Source: Longimicrobiales bacterium (GTDB lineage Bacteria > Gemmatimonadota > Gemmatimonadetes > Longimicrobiales > Gaopeijiaceae). Taken from it: 59,219 nt of DNA. Position 1 is the stretch's first letter; every line of letters begins with the position of its first letter. The stretch covers positions 7,501 to 66,719 of the forward strand of contig JAQWPM010000010.1 of NCBI GenBank assembly GCA_029245345.1, read 5' to 3'. Below the pieces are notes generated by a model, which saw nothing but the letters and a program-made list of their open reading frames with translations, searched no databases and was not told the origin of the DNA. This document shows, piece after piece, positions 35,367 through 43,980 of the stretch. The position numbers and the translations under genes are program-made.

Positions 35367-35864
35367 TCAAATTCCCTTGAAATCCTCGTATTCTTTCAAC
35401 TGTTCGGTCGTGTAGACCTGCATGAACTCGATCTCGATACCCCCCGCCTCGTCATCCAAAAAGGCGACCCATCCCTCAGGGTGCGGATGGGAGCCGTGGA
35501 TCTGGCAGGCCTGGCAGATCCTGAGCTCTGCCCCCTGGGCTTTCGCGTGGTCTAGAGCCGCGTCGATGTCATCCACCTCGTAACAGATGTGGTGAAGACC
35601 TTCGGCACCCCGCTCCGCGATCCACTTCGCGAACCGTCCCTCGGGGTCCATGGACTCGCAGAGCTGATACTCGATTCCCCCGAGATAAAAAAGCGCCACC
35701 CGGTTCTGCGACTTGGGGTAGACCTCGATGTCCGTCGAGGCGGGAACGTGTAGAAAACGGGCGTAGGACTTCAACGCCTTCGCGGCATCTCGCACAGCGA
35801 AGGCCATGTGCTTGATCCCGCGAACATTCGGATTGTCTGATTTCATCGGTGCGTGTCCTGTCAT
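35367..35864 (-). CDS. VOC superfamily protein (glyoxalase / methylmalonyl-CoA epimerase-like)
   Basis: 165 aa if ATG 35864 (ATGA overlap with the aminotransferase stop) is used, or 159 aa from ATG 35846, which has AGGA nine bases upstream. Two beta-alpha-beta-beta-beta units: IKHMAFAVRDAAKALKSYAR with a metal His, LCESMDPEG with a Glu, GLHHICYEVDDIDAALDHAK with the second His, and GIEIEFMQVY with the second Glu. All four metal ligands appear present. Epimerase, lyase or dioxygenase within the pathway; not distinguishable. Confidence 0.8.
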   Translation of the reverse strand: MTGHAPMKSDNPNVRGIKHMAFAVRDAAKALKSYARFLHVPASTDIEVYPKSQNRVALFYLGGIEYQLCESMDPEGRFAKWIAERGAEGLHHICYEVDDIDAALDHAKAQGAELRICQACQIHGSHPHPEGWVAFLDDEAGGIEIEFMQVYTTEQLKEYEDFKGI

Positions 35865-37066
35865 GCGACGGAGGTTTCTTGGCGTATGGACGCGACCACC
35901 CGGGCCATGCGTTCCAGTGCTTCGTGGATGCGAGGAATGGGTTGAGTCAGGGAGAAGCGCGCGTAGTCGTCCGTGTAGTCCCCGTAGATCAGTCCTGAAA
36001 AAATCATGACCTGCCCTTCGCGGAGGAGGCGCTCGCAGAACTCTGTGGCGCCGATACCGGTCTCCGCGACCTTCGCGTAGACGTAGAAGGCCCCTTGGGT
36101 TTCGGCGAACGGTATACCCAGGGACGCGAGACCGTCGCAGAGCACCTTCCTGCGCTCGTCGTAGGTGCGGCGCATCTCCTCCACGCACTCCTGCGGACCT
36201 GTGAGTGCGGCAAGCGCGGCGTGCTGACTCACGGCGGCGGTGGAGATCGCGAAGGAGTGGTGTATCTCGGCCAGCGCCGGCACGAGGTCAGAGGGACCAG
36301 CAAAATAGCCGATCCGCCATCCGGTCATGGCGTAAGCCTTCGAGAACCCCGAAAGGGTGAAGGTACGGTCCTGCATGCCAGGGAGCGGTGCTACCGGCTG
36401 CACCGTGTGGCCTTCGAATGTGATGCGAGCGTAGATCTCATCGGACACCACGAGCAGGTCATGCTGGCGAGCCACCTCGCAGATCCGGACTACCTCGTCC
36501 GGCGGAATCACAGTTCCGGTCGGATTGCCCGGGTTGATGAGAACCAGAACCTTGGACCGAGGCGTGATGTATTCCCGAACGAGGTCGGCCGTGAGCGTGA
36601 AATTCGTGGCACTCGTGGTCCGGATGTTCACCAGAGTGGCCCCGCTGAGCTCGGCCGCTTGGTGGTACGGGTTGTACCCCGGGCACGGAACGAGCAGCTC
36701 GTCTCCCGGGTCCAAAAGTCCGAGTGCGAGCACGAACATCGCCTGCTGCCCACCCGGGGTGACCACGACGTCTTCCGGAGCATAGCGAGCGCCCCCGTGG
36801 GCCTCGATATTCTCTACGATCGCCTGGCGAAGCTCGGGAATTCCCAGTGGATGCGTGTAGTGAGTGGCCCCCGACGCCAACGCCTCCTGACCCGCGCGGA
36901 TGATATGATCGGGCGTGTCTAGATCAGGGTCGCCACGGCCAAGTTTGATCACATCAGTCAGGCCCCCGGCTATGTCCATCATCCGGGTGACAATGTGGGC
37001 GTCCTTCAGCTTGACGCGTTTGGCGAGGCGACTTCGCCCCTGGGACACCCCAGTTTCAGAGTCCAT
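35861..37066 (-). CDS. Class I/II PLP-dependent aminotransferase
   Basis: 401 aa from ATG 37066, overlapping the M32 gene stop by 11 bp. PLP site: SGFSKAYAMTGWRIGYF (Lys and phosphate-binding Arg), NPGNPTGTV, VSDEIYARITFEG. AspC-like fold type I; substrates in this subfamily are aromatic or acidic amino acids. A paralogue with the same GLTDVIxLGRGDPD opening is at 43977-45155 on the opposite arm. Confidence 0.9.
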   Translation of the reverse strand: MDSETGVSQGRSRLAKRVKLKDAHIVTRMMDIAGGLTDVIKLGRGDPDLDTPDHIIRAGQEALASGATHYTHPLGIPELRQAIVENIEAHGGARYAPEDVVVTPGGQQAMFVLALGLLDPGDELLVPCPGYNPYHQAAELSGATLVNIRTTSATNFTLTADLVREYITPRSKVLVLINPGNPTGTVIPPDEVVRICEVARQHDLLVVSDEIYARITFEGHTVQPVAPLPGMQDRTFTLSGFSKAYAMTGWRIGYFAGPSDLVPALAEIHHSFAISTAAVSQHAALAALTGPQECVEEMRRTYDERRKVLCDGLASLGIPFAETQGAFYVYAKVAETGIGATEFCERLLREGQVMIFSGLIYGDYTDDYARFSLTQPIPRIHEALERMARVVASIRQETSVA

Positions 37067-38576
37067 AAATATCCGAGTACTTCTGCGTGAGGTGTTCAAT
37101 GTAGAAGCTGGGGTCGAGTCCCTGTCCCGTCGCCATCTCCAGCAGCTGATCTCGTGAGTATCGCCGACCGTGGCGGTGAATGTGCTCGGTCATCCACTCT
37201 CTCAGAGGCAGGTAGTCCGCTGAAGACAATCCTTCCCGCACCTGGGTGTCTTTCGTAGCGGAATGGAAGAGCTGCCCCGCCATGACATTGCCGATGGTGT
37301 AGTTGCAGAAAGTGCCCACCTGGCCCGACGACCAGTGGACGTCTTGAAGCACACCAAGCCGATCATTCGGAACATCTATATCCAAGTACTCCTTCATCTT
37401 AGCTCCCCACATCTCAGGCAGATCCGCAACACTGAGACTCCCATCGATGAGCGCTGCCTCGATATCCACACGGAGCATGATGTGGAAGTCGTAGGTCAAC
37501 TCGTCGGACTCCACCCTGATGAGCCCTGGCTCGACCCTGTTCACCGCCCGCCAGAAGGTTTCGGCGTCGATCCCCGCCAGCTGTTCGGGGAAGGCGTCGT
37601 GGAGTTCCCCATAATTCAGATCCCAGAACTCACGGCTCCTTCCTACGTGGTTTTCGAAGAGGCGAGACTGGCTCTCATGGGCCCCAAAGCTCACGCCACC
37701 CACTGCGTAAAGTCCGACGAGGTCAGTGGCCAGCGGCGTGCGGGTGTAAGCAGGGTCGCAGAACTGCTCGTAGAGACCGTGCCCCGTCTCGTGGAGGGTG
37801 CCGAAGAGGCTCTTGGGCATCCACTCGTCATTGACGCGCGTTGTGATCCGGACGTCGTTACGGGTGAAGGAGATCTCGAAAGGGTGGACGGTCAGGTCCA
37901 ATCGCCCCCGATCTGTGTCGTAGCCGAGCTTCTTAGCCATTTTAAGGGCGAAGGCAAGCTGCGACTCCACCGCGAAGGGGCGTTGGAGGAAGTCAACCCT
38001 CGGCGCCTCTTTTTCGCTGATAGCCTTCAGCAGGGGGAGGAGTCCTTCCCTGAGTGAAGCGAAGAGCGGCTGAAGGGAGGCGACGGTCTCGCCCGGCTCA
38101 AATCTGTACATGAGGGCGTCATACGGATGCTCTTCATACCCAATGCATTCCGCCATCTCCCGGTTCAGGGCGAGGGTCTCTTCAAGAACCGGAGCGAAGG
38201 ACGCGAAGTCGCTGTCCTCCCGTGCCTTCACCCACACCACCTGCCCCATGGCACCCACCTCGGCACGTTTGTGCACCAGAGCTGCCGGAATGCGAAGGTG
38301 ATAGTCGATGGCCTCCCTGACCTGCGTGCAGATCGTGCGTTCGACACTGCTTGCGTCGAGATTAGCGGTCTCGGCCTCGGCCTTCTCCAAGAGACGACGG
38401 GTGTCGTCCGCGACCAGGCGGTCGCGAGCGAGCACGGTCAGCGTGGCGAGCTGCTTCGCGCGTGTGGCAGCCCCACCCGAGGGCATCATCGTCCTCGAGT
38501 CCCAACTGAGCATCGACTCAGCGCAGAGGATATCGTTGACCTCTCCCATACGCTCTAGGAACGCTTTGTATCCCAT
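37056..38576 (-). CDS. M32 family metallocarboxypeptidase (Taq carboxypeptidase)
   Basis: 506 aa from ATG 38576. HEXXH site is TLHETGHGLYEQF; further M32 blocks are RTMMPSGGAATRAKQLA, FENHVGRS, and EADELTYDFHIMLR-like ESDELTYDFHIMLR. Length is normal for the family (~500). Cytosolic removal of C-terminal residues from peptides. First gene of the minus-strand arm, so it starts directly at the shared promoter region. Confidence 0.9.
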   Translation of the reverse strand: MGYKAFLERMGEVNDILCAESMLSWDSRTMMPSGGAATRAKQLATLTVLARDRLVADDTRRLLEKAEAETANLDASSVERTICTQVREAIDYHLRIPAALVHKRAEVGAMGQVVWVKAREDSDFASFAPVLEETLALNREMAECIGYEEHPYDALMYRFEPGETVASLQPLFASLREGLLPLLKAISEKEAPRVDFLQRPFAVESQLAFALKMAKKLGYDTDRGRLDLTVHPFEISFTRNDVRITTRVNDEWMPKSLFGTLHETGHGLYEQFCDPAYTRTPLATDLVGLYAVGGVSFGAHESQSRLFENHVGRSREFWDLNYGELHDAFPEQLAGIDAETFWRAVNRVEPGLIRVESDELTYDFHIMLRVDIEAALIDGSLSVADLPEMWGAKMKEYLDIDVPNDRLGVLQDVHWSSGQVGTFCNYTIGNVMAGQLFHSATKDTQVREGLSSADYLPLREWMTEHIHRHGRRYSRDQLLEMATGQGLDPSFYIEHLTQKYSDIYGL

Positions 38577-38752
38577 GCTGTGGCCTCTTTTTCCCACGAT
38601 GGGGCCCGATTTGCATCGGAGCCTCGGGTACCGTAGTCTGTATGTTGTCGACAATCCACAGGCGACTGAGCAACCTGCCCTCCGTCGACCGGGCTTGTCA
38701 AGCAGGTGCCTCGACACCCGTCACATGGGCTGCTTCAGCGCTCCGGAGATGT
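38577..38752. promoter_or_regulatory. Shared divergent promoter region of the catabolic island, with TTGTCGACAA palindrome
   Basis: This 176-bp spacer separates divergent starts at 38576 and 38753 and is the only sizeable spacer within 24 genes. It contains the perfect palindrome TTGTCGACAA at 38645-38654, close to the TnGT(n)ACnA pattern of FCD-type GntR operators. CGGAGATGT gives a ribosome site for the plus-strand gene. No other copy of the palindrome was noticed in spacers of the window. Confidence 0.55.
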
Positions 38753-39622
38753 ATGAACGAAGAGCTTCGGTGGAACTTCGACGAACTCGTGGACATGGCG
38801 GTGACCGGGCAGGTGAGTCAGCCCGCGATGCGTCGCGGCGGATACGTCCACTGGCCCGATGGCGTCGGTGTCATCCTCCCCGGCATGTACGGGATCACCT
38901 ATAACGCGCGGGTGGGCGACCGGGCCTTTGGTTGGGCTGGGGACCACGTAGAGCCAGGGGTTTCCATAGCCAACCCAGACGAACAGGCCGACTACGCCCT
39001 GCACTATTTGAGCTGTATCGGGAACGAGGCCGAGGTCGTGACAGGCCTAGCTCGGGGTGCCCGCGGCGTGGTTACGGGCGAGCATGCCCGTCTTCTCGTT
39101 GATTTTCCCCCCGAAGTCCTCGAGGAGATGACCATCGGCGACACCGTCCAGGTCCGGACCCGGGGTCGCGGACTTCGGCTGCTGAGCCATCCCGCCCTCG
39201 AATTCAAGCAGACCAGCCCTTCCCTTGCCCGGGCGCTGGCACTCGAGATTCAGGGCAATAAGGTGACGTGTCCCGTGGCCATGGAGCTCCCGCCCCGCAT
39301 CATGGGCTCAGGTGCCGAACTAAACGCCGAGTTCGTAGACCAGGACCTCATGTCTGGAGACCGAGCCCTGATGGCGGAACTCGGTATTGATCAGATGCGC
39401 CTTGGGGACCTGATCGGAATCCGGAATGTCGACCATCGTTTCGGACGCTCCTACCGAGATGGATGGGTGGCCATCTGCCTCTGCATCCACGGAGACTCGG
39501 TCATGACAGGCCACGGACCCGGAATCCTTACCCTCATCACAGGTCCGGCCGACCTCTTGGACTTTCATATCGAACCCGAAACGAACATAGCCCACTCCCT
39601 CGGCATCCGGGGTTCGACATGA
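38753..39622 (+). CDS. DUF4438 family protein, first of a tandem pair
   Basis: 289 aa from ATG 38753 with GGAG upstream; a longer reading would enter the promoter region. Signature blocks: GVILPGMYGITYNARVGDRA, FGWAGDHVEPGVSI, LSCIGNEAEVVTG, GARGVVTGEH and DQMRLGDLIGI. DUF4438 proteins are known structurally from Thermotoga but have no assigned activity. The conserved Asp/Glu/His set around GDHVEPG could form a metal or substrate site. First gene of the plus-strand arm. Confidence 0.85.
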   Translation: MNEELRWNFDELVDMAVTGQVSQPAMRRGGYVHWPDGVGVILPGMYGITYNARVGDRAFGWAGDHVEPGVSIANPDEQADYALHYLSCIGNEAEVVTGLARGARGVVTGEHARLLVDFPPEVLEEMTIGDTVQVRTRGRGLRLLSHPALEFKQTSPSLARALALEIQGNKVTCPVAMELPPRIMGSGAELNAEFVDQDLMSGDRALMAELGIDQMRLGDLIGIRNVDHRFGRSYRDGWVAICLCIHGDSVMTGHGPGILTLITGPADLLDFHIEPETNIAHSLGIRGST

Positions 39623-40509
39623 CCCAACAGAATTCGATCGCCACCAACGAAGTCGATCTCATTGCGGTCTCCGTGGCTGGAGTCGTTGCACACCCCGCCT
39701 TCCCGGGATTGCCCGCTGAGCCCTATCGGCTGGCAAACGACGGCACGCCCTTTCTGCTCCCCACCTACGGGGGCATCGTCTACAACGTCTCGACGGGAGA
39801 TCGAGCCTTCGGATGGGCAGCAGACTGCATCCATCCGGGCGTGAGCATCCACCAGCCCGACGACAACCAGAACCGGGGGTTAAACGTCTTCGCCTGTGTT
39901 GGGAATCGAGCCCGTGTGGTGTCCGGCGGGGCCGCAGGGACGACGGGGGTGGTCACCGGCAAGTCCGGCCGCTTCTCCGAGCAGGTCATCGTACACATCG
40001 CTCCTGAGGCCAGGACCCGTATGGCCGTGGGGGACCAGGTGCTGATCCGAGCCGAGGGTGTGGGCCTCAGCCTCACGCATCACCCCGGAGTCACGCTCAA
40101 GGGGATTTCGCCGGGACTATTGGCCGCGCTGCCGGTTCGTGAAGAAGAGGGACATGTCGCCTTCGGCGTGACCGCACAAATCCCCGCGCACCTCGTCGGC
40201 GCCGGGCTCGGCCTGACCTCTGAAGGCGGAAGCCTACACATGCAGTCCACCGACAGGGAGCTGTTGGCGGAGCTACGACTAGATCAACTACGCCTCGGCG
40301 ATCTGGTGGCGCTGGACGACACCGACAGCCGTTACAACCACGGATACCTGCGTGGCGCGCGCGCGATCGGCGTGGTTGCCTCCACCGATGGTCCCCGAGC
40401 CGGTTACGGACCGGGAATCGCCATTCTCATGACCGCTCCCGCCGGGCAACTCGGGAGCTTCGAGTCGCCTGAAGCCAACCTCGTCCAACTTCTGAATCTG
40501 GAAGACTGA
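39619..40509 (+). CDS. DUF4438 family protein, second of a tandem pair
   Basis: 296 aa from ATG 39619 overlapping the previous stop (ATGA). Same blocks as its neighbour: LLPTYGGIVYNVSTGDRAFG, WAADCIHPGVSIHQPD, FACVGNRARVVSG, GTTGVVTGKSG, LRLDQLRLGDLVALDDTDSR. The copies differ throughout, so they are old paralogues and may form a heteromer. Function unknown. Confidence 0.85.
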   Translation: MTQQNSIATNEVDLIAVSVAGVVAHPAFPGLPAEPYRLANDGTPFLLPTYGGIVYNVSTGDRAFGWAADCIHPGVSIHQPDDNQNRGLNVFACVGNRARVVSGGAAGTTGVVTGKSGRFSEQVIVHIAPEARTRMAVGDQVLIRAEGVGLSLTHHPGVTLKGISPGLLAALPVREEEGHVAFGVTAQIPAHLVGAGLGLTSEGGSLHMQSTDRELLAELRLDQLRLGDLVALDDTDSRYNHGYLRGARAIGVVASTDGPRAGYGPGIAILMTAPAGQLGSFESPEANLVQLLNLED

Positions 40510-40513
40510 CGCC

Positions 40514-41593
40514 GTGATTCCTATGACCGCAGTGACCGGAGAGAGTCTCGGCGTGTTCGTTGTCGAAGTCCTTCGGGCGATGGGACTCCCTGAGGAGGAG
40601 GCCGAGATCTTTGGTGGTGCCCTCCTCTTCTCCGAACTCCGCTTCCACCCCGGCCACGGCCAGGGGGTCAAGAAGCTGAGGCGCTACGGCGAGCGGTTCG
40701 CACGAGGGCTCGTGGACCCCTCCGCGCCGTGGGAACCGGTAAAGGAGAGCCCCGCACTGGCCTTGGTCGATGCCCACAACGGAATCGGCACGGTCGCCGC
40801 CGCCCGAGGCATGCGCCTGGCCATCGAGAAGGCCAAGGTATGCGGAATCGGACAGGTAGTGGTCCGGAATTCCACACACTTCGGCTCAAGTGCCGTACAT
40901 GCATGCCTGGCGGCAGACGAGGGATGCATAGGCATCGCCCTCACCAACGCCGGGCCCGAGATGGCACCATGGGGTGCACGGGAAGGTGCCGTGGGCACGA
41001 ATCCTTGGGGAATCGCCGCACCCACCGGACTCGGGTTCCCAGCAGTGCTCGACATCGCCCTTACTACGGCCGGAAAGGGCATGATGACCTGGAATGCCCA
41101 AGAGGGGCGCTCCATGCCGCTGGACTGGGCGCTCACGCCCGAGGGGGAAGAGACGGACGATCCGAGCGCCGCCATGGCCGGAGCCCTGCTGGGTATCGGA
41201 CGTTACAAAGGCTATGGGCTGGCGTTTATGACCGACGTGCTCACCGGTGTCATCGCCGGAGGCGGGTACGGTCTCACGCCGTACTCCGTCGAGGGGAAAA
41301 TGGACGTGAGTCACACACTGATCGCCCTTGATATCGATTGGTTCATGCCGCTCGAGGAATTCCGGAAACGGATGGACGACTTCGCGTCGATGGTAAAGTC
41401 CAGAGCCCTTCGACCGGGCTTCGATGAAATCCTCATCCCTGGGGAGCAGGAAGCTAGACGCGTCGCCCGAAAGTCCGCGGCCGGAGTCCCTTTGGAGAAC
41501 GGAGCACTCGACGACCTCCGAGTTCTGGGAGCAGAGCTCGGCGTCACCGCGGAAATCGTCGTCGTGGGCCCGTGGGAGGACGCAACGCTTTGA
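40514..41593 (+). CDS. Malate/L-lactate/ureidoglycolate dehydrogenase (Ldh/AllD family)
   Basis: 359 aa from GTG 40514; ATG 40523 is the alternative. Family blocks: FSELRFHPGHGQGVKKL with the catalytic His, VVVRNSTHFGSSAVHACLA, IGIALTNAGPEMAPWGAREG, VGTNPWGIAAPTG and YKGYGLAFMTDVLTGVI. The HFG...APWG region is like AllD ureidoglycolate dehydrogenases and like YlbC/MDH2. With AllA-like and PuuE-like genes on the opposite arm, an alpha-hydroxy acid or ureidoglycolate-like substrate is plausible. Confidence 0.85.
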   Translation: MIPMTAVTGESLGVFVVEVLRAMGLPEEEAEIFGGALLFSELRFHPGHGQGVKKLRRYGERFARGLVDPSAPWEPVKESPALALVDAHNGIGTVAAARGMRLAIEKAKVCGIGQVVVRNSTHFGSSAVHACLAADEGCIGIALTNAGPEMAPWGAREGAVGTNPWGIAAPTGLGFPAVLDIALTTAGKGMMTWNAQEGRSMPLDWALTPEGEETDDPSAAMAGALLGIGRYKGYGLAFMTDVLTGVIAGGGYGLTPYSVEGKMDVSHTLIALDIDWFMPLEEFRKRMDDFASMVKSRALRPGFDEILIPGEQEARRVARKSAAGVPLENGALDDLRVLGAELGVTAEIVVVGPWEDATL

Positions 41594-42741
41594 AGCCCCT
41601 TCCCTCTTCCTTCTACGACAACGTCCGCCAGCGACTGCGGGAGCGGGCTCAAGGAAACCGACTCGACGGGCTTCTGCTGCTAGGAGCCGGGAATGTTGGG
41701 TACGCGACGGGCTGGCACTTCTCCGTGAACGAGCGCCCTATGGGACTCTGGCTCCCGGTGGATGGCGCAGCGCTTCTCCTCGTGCCTCATCTGGAGCTTG
41801 AGAACGCTATGGAGGTGCCCGGGGTTGAGGTACGTACCTACGACGAGTTCCCTGGTGAGCGTCCCCCAGTCCTCTGGATGATCGAGGAGGCAGGTGCGAA
41901 GCAGATCGCAGTGGACAGGTTGGACGCCAACCTCCTTGCGCCGGCACGGGCAAGCCTCACCCGACTGGACCTCGTTGACCACGCGAAGCCGGAGCGCGCG
42001 GTCAAAGACGGCGCAGAGCTTGGGTTAATACGTGAGGCTGCGCGTTTCGCCGATATGGTCCTAGAGCGACTCCTCGGGATGGGGGGAGACATCATCCAAC
42101 AAGGCGGAACGGAGGAGGACCTGCTCGAGGACTGCACCGGGCATGTAAGGAAGCTCCTTTCGGCGACCCACGGGGAAGCCTTCCAGGGAACGCAAACACG
42201 CATCACGGCATCGGTCCACTCCGGCTCGCGGGCCGCCCTACCGCACGGCTCCGTGACGGCCCGCCGCCCTCTTCCCGGAGACCCCATCGTGGCTGGAATC
42301 GGGTGCAGCCTCGGGGGCTACCATGCCGAGAGCGGGGCGACCCTCGTGCTAGGAGAGATTCGCCCCGAGCAACGGCGGGTGATGGAGGCTATGGCCGAGG
42401 CTGGCGCTGCCACGGTCCACGCGCTCGAGCGGGGTTGGACTTGCTCCAAGGTGAACGAGGCCGCGCTCGCCCCCATTCGGGGTGCTGGGTTGGCGGACTC
42501 GATTCGCCACCGAATCGGCCACGGAATGGGCGTTGAGGGGCACGAGGCGCCTTGGCTGGCACCCGGTGACCACACCCCCACCGCCCCAGGCATGGTCTTC
42601 TCGTGTGAGCCCGGCGTGTACCGCCCGGGTTTGGACGGATGGCGTACCATTGATACCCTCGTGGTCGGTCATGAAATGGTTGAGCTGGCGAGCCGCTTCC
42701 AGACCCGCCACCCTCTTGAGACTCGAACCCTTTCCTGCTGA
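41590..42741 (+). CDS. M24 family (creatinase/aminopeptidase P fold) protein with altered metal ligands
   Basis: 383 aa from TTG 41590, which overlaps the Ldh stop and has GGGAGGA 8-9 nt upstream; GTG 41572 is an alternative. N-terminal creatinase-like domain, then the pita-bread fold: ALPHGSVTARRPLPGD (His), RIGHGMGVEGHEAP (His), SCEPGVYRPG (Glu). The two usual Asp ligands are not found: AGIGCSLGGYHAESGATL has Gly and Glu where a peptidase has Asp, and the last Glu is Asp in WRTIDTLVV. Creatinase and ectoine hydrolase are non-metal members with similarly changed ligands, so this is probably an amidohydrolase rather than a peptidase. Confidence 0.8.
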   Translation: MKPLPSSFYDNVRQRLRERAQGNRLDGLLLLGAGNVGYATGWHFSVNERPMGLWLPVDGAALLLVPHLELENAMEVPGVEVRTYDEFPGERPPVLWMIEEAGAKQIAVDRLDANLLAPARASLTRLDLVDHAKPERAVKDGAELGLIREAARFADMVLERLLGMGGDIIQQGGTEEDLLEDCTGHVRKLLSATHGEAFQGTQTRITASVHSGSRAALPHGSVTARRPLPGDPIVAGIGCSLGGYHAESGATLVLGEIRPEQRRVMEAMAEAGAATVHALERGWTCSKVNEAALAPIRGAGLADSIRHRIGHGMGVEGHEAPWLAPGDHTPTAPGMVFSCEPGVYRPGLDGWRTIDTLVVGHEMVELASRFQTRHPLETRTLSC

Positions 42742-42753
42742 GGAGCCCGTTGT

Positions 42754-43980
42754 ATGCCGGAACCCGCTGCCTGGCGTTATCAGAAAATCACCAAGCCCAT
42801 GTTCGACCTTCCGACCCCGCACCTAGTGCTCACGGGACGGGTGCTGACCATGGTGGGGGACGTCATCGAAGACGGATACGTGGAGCTACTGGAGGGCAAG
42901 ATCGTGGCGGTCGGTCCCCGGGCCGACTTGGAGGCGGGGTCCGCATTAGTGGAGGAGACCGGTGGTACTCTGATGCCGGGCCTCATCAATAGCCACGCGC
43001 ACCTGAATTGGGACGGCATTCACGATCTCGCTCGCCAATCGATGGACGACCCTCGTCCGATCTCGGCGTTCAAGGCAGCCGGAAACATGCTAAAGAGCTT
43101 ACGAGCCGGCGTCACGATGGTCCGAGACCTAGGGTTCCACGAGATGAACCTTTTCTCCAAGCAGGCAGTGGAACAGGGGATTTTTCCGGGACCGAGACTG
43201 AAGGTCTGCGGGGCTGCCATCATCCAGACGGGAGGGCATACCTACTGGGTCTGCAAGGAGGCCAGCGGTGCGGACGAGATGCGCCGGGCGGTTCGGGAAC
43301 AGGTCAAAGGAGGAGCAGACCTCATCAAGATCATGGCTTGCCACGACACCCTCGAGTTCACCGACGAGGAGCTGCACGCCGTCATCGACGAGGCACATCG
43401 CAACGGCCTTCCCATTACCGCGCACGCCACCTACGACGCCTGCATTGAGCGAGTAGCCCGCTTCGGGGTGGACTGCATTGAGCACGGAGGGTCCATGTCG
43501 GACGCCACCGTGGCACTACTCCTGGAGAATGAGATCCCAGTGGTCACGACCTTCGCGCCCCTCGTACAGCAGAGCCAACCCGACATCGCGCGCCGCTTCG
43601 GGATTCCTGAGTGGAAAATCGAAGAACGACAAAAGGCGGTGGCCAACCCGGATCGGTATGAGGGGCTGGTGAAGGCTGCCCGCGCAGGTGTCTCCATCGT
43701 CTTCGGGACCGACGCAGGGAGTCCGGCGGTCGAGCATGACGTCATTGCACCGGAACTCGCCCATATGGTGAAGGTCGGAGTGTGCACGGACAATATGGAT
43801 GCCCTGGCGTCCATCACCGTTCGTGCAGCCCGGCTCTCGAAGATGGATCACTTAGTGGGTACGCTTGAGGTCGGGAAGGCGGCCGACCTCATCGTGGTCG
43901 ATGGCCGTCCGGACCACGATCTGAGCAACCTAGAGTGCGTAACGACGACCTTCGTCGGTGGCCGAAGAATGTACGGATGA
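42754..43980 (+). CDS. Metal-dependent amidohydrolase (imidazolonepropionase/prolidase-like)
   Basis: 408 aa; GAGGA before the ATG. Amidohydrolase ligands in order: GLINSHAHLNWDG (HxH), ADLIKIMACHD (carboxylated Lys), PITAHATYDACI (His), CIEHGGSMSD (His), and VFGTDAGSPAVEHD (Asp). C-terminal GTLEVGKAADLIVVDGRPD returns to the composite beta-sandwich. The subgroup acts on Xaa-Pro, Xaa-Arg/Lys dipeptides, imidazolone or related cyclic amides. Cytosolic, no signal peptide. Confidence 0.9.
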   Translation: MPEPAAWRYQKITKPMFDLPTPHLVLTGRVLTMVGDVIEDGYVELLEGKIVAVGPRADLEAGSALVEETGGTLMPGLINSHAHLNWDGIHDLARQSMDDPRPISAFKAAGNMLKSLRAGVTMVRDLGFHEMNLFSKQAVEQGIFPGPRLKVCGAAIIQTGGHTYWVCKEASGADEMRRAVREQVKGGADLIKIMACHDTLEFTDEELHAVIDEAHRNGLPITAHATYDACIERVARFGVDCIEHGGSMSDATVALLLENEIPVVTTFAPLVQQSQPDIARRFGIPEWKIEERQKAVANPDRYEGLVKAARAGVSIVFGTDAGSPAVEHDVIAPELAHMVKVGVCTDNMDALASITVRAARLSKMDHLVGTLEVGKAADLIVVDGRPDHDLSNLECVTTTFVGGRRMYG

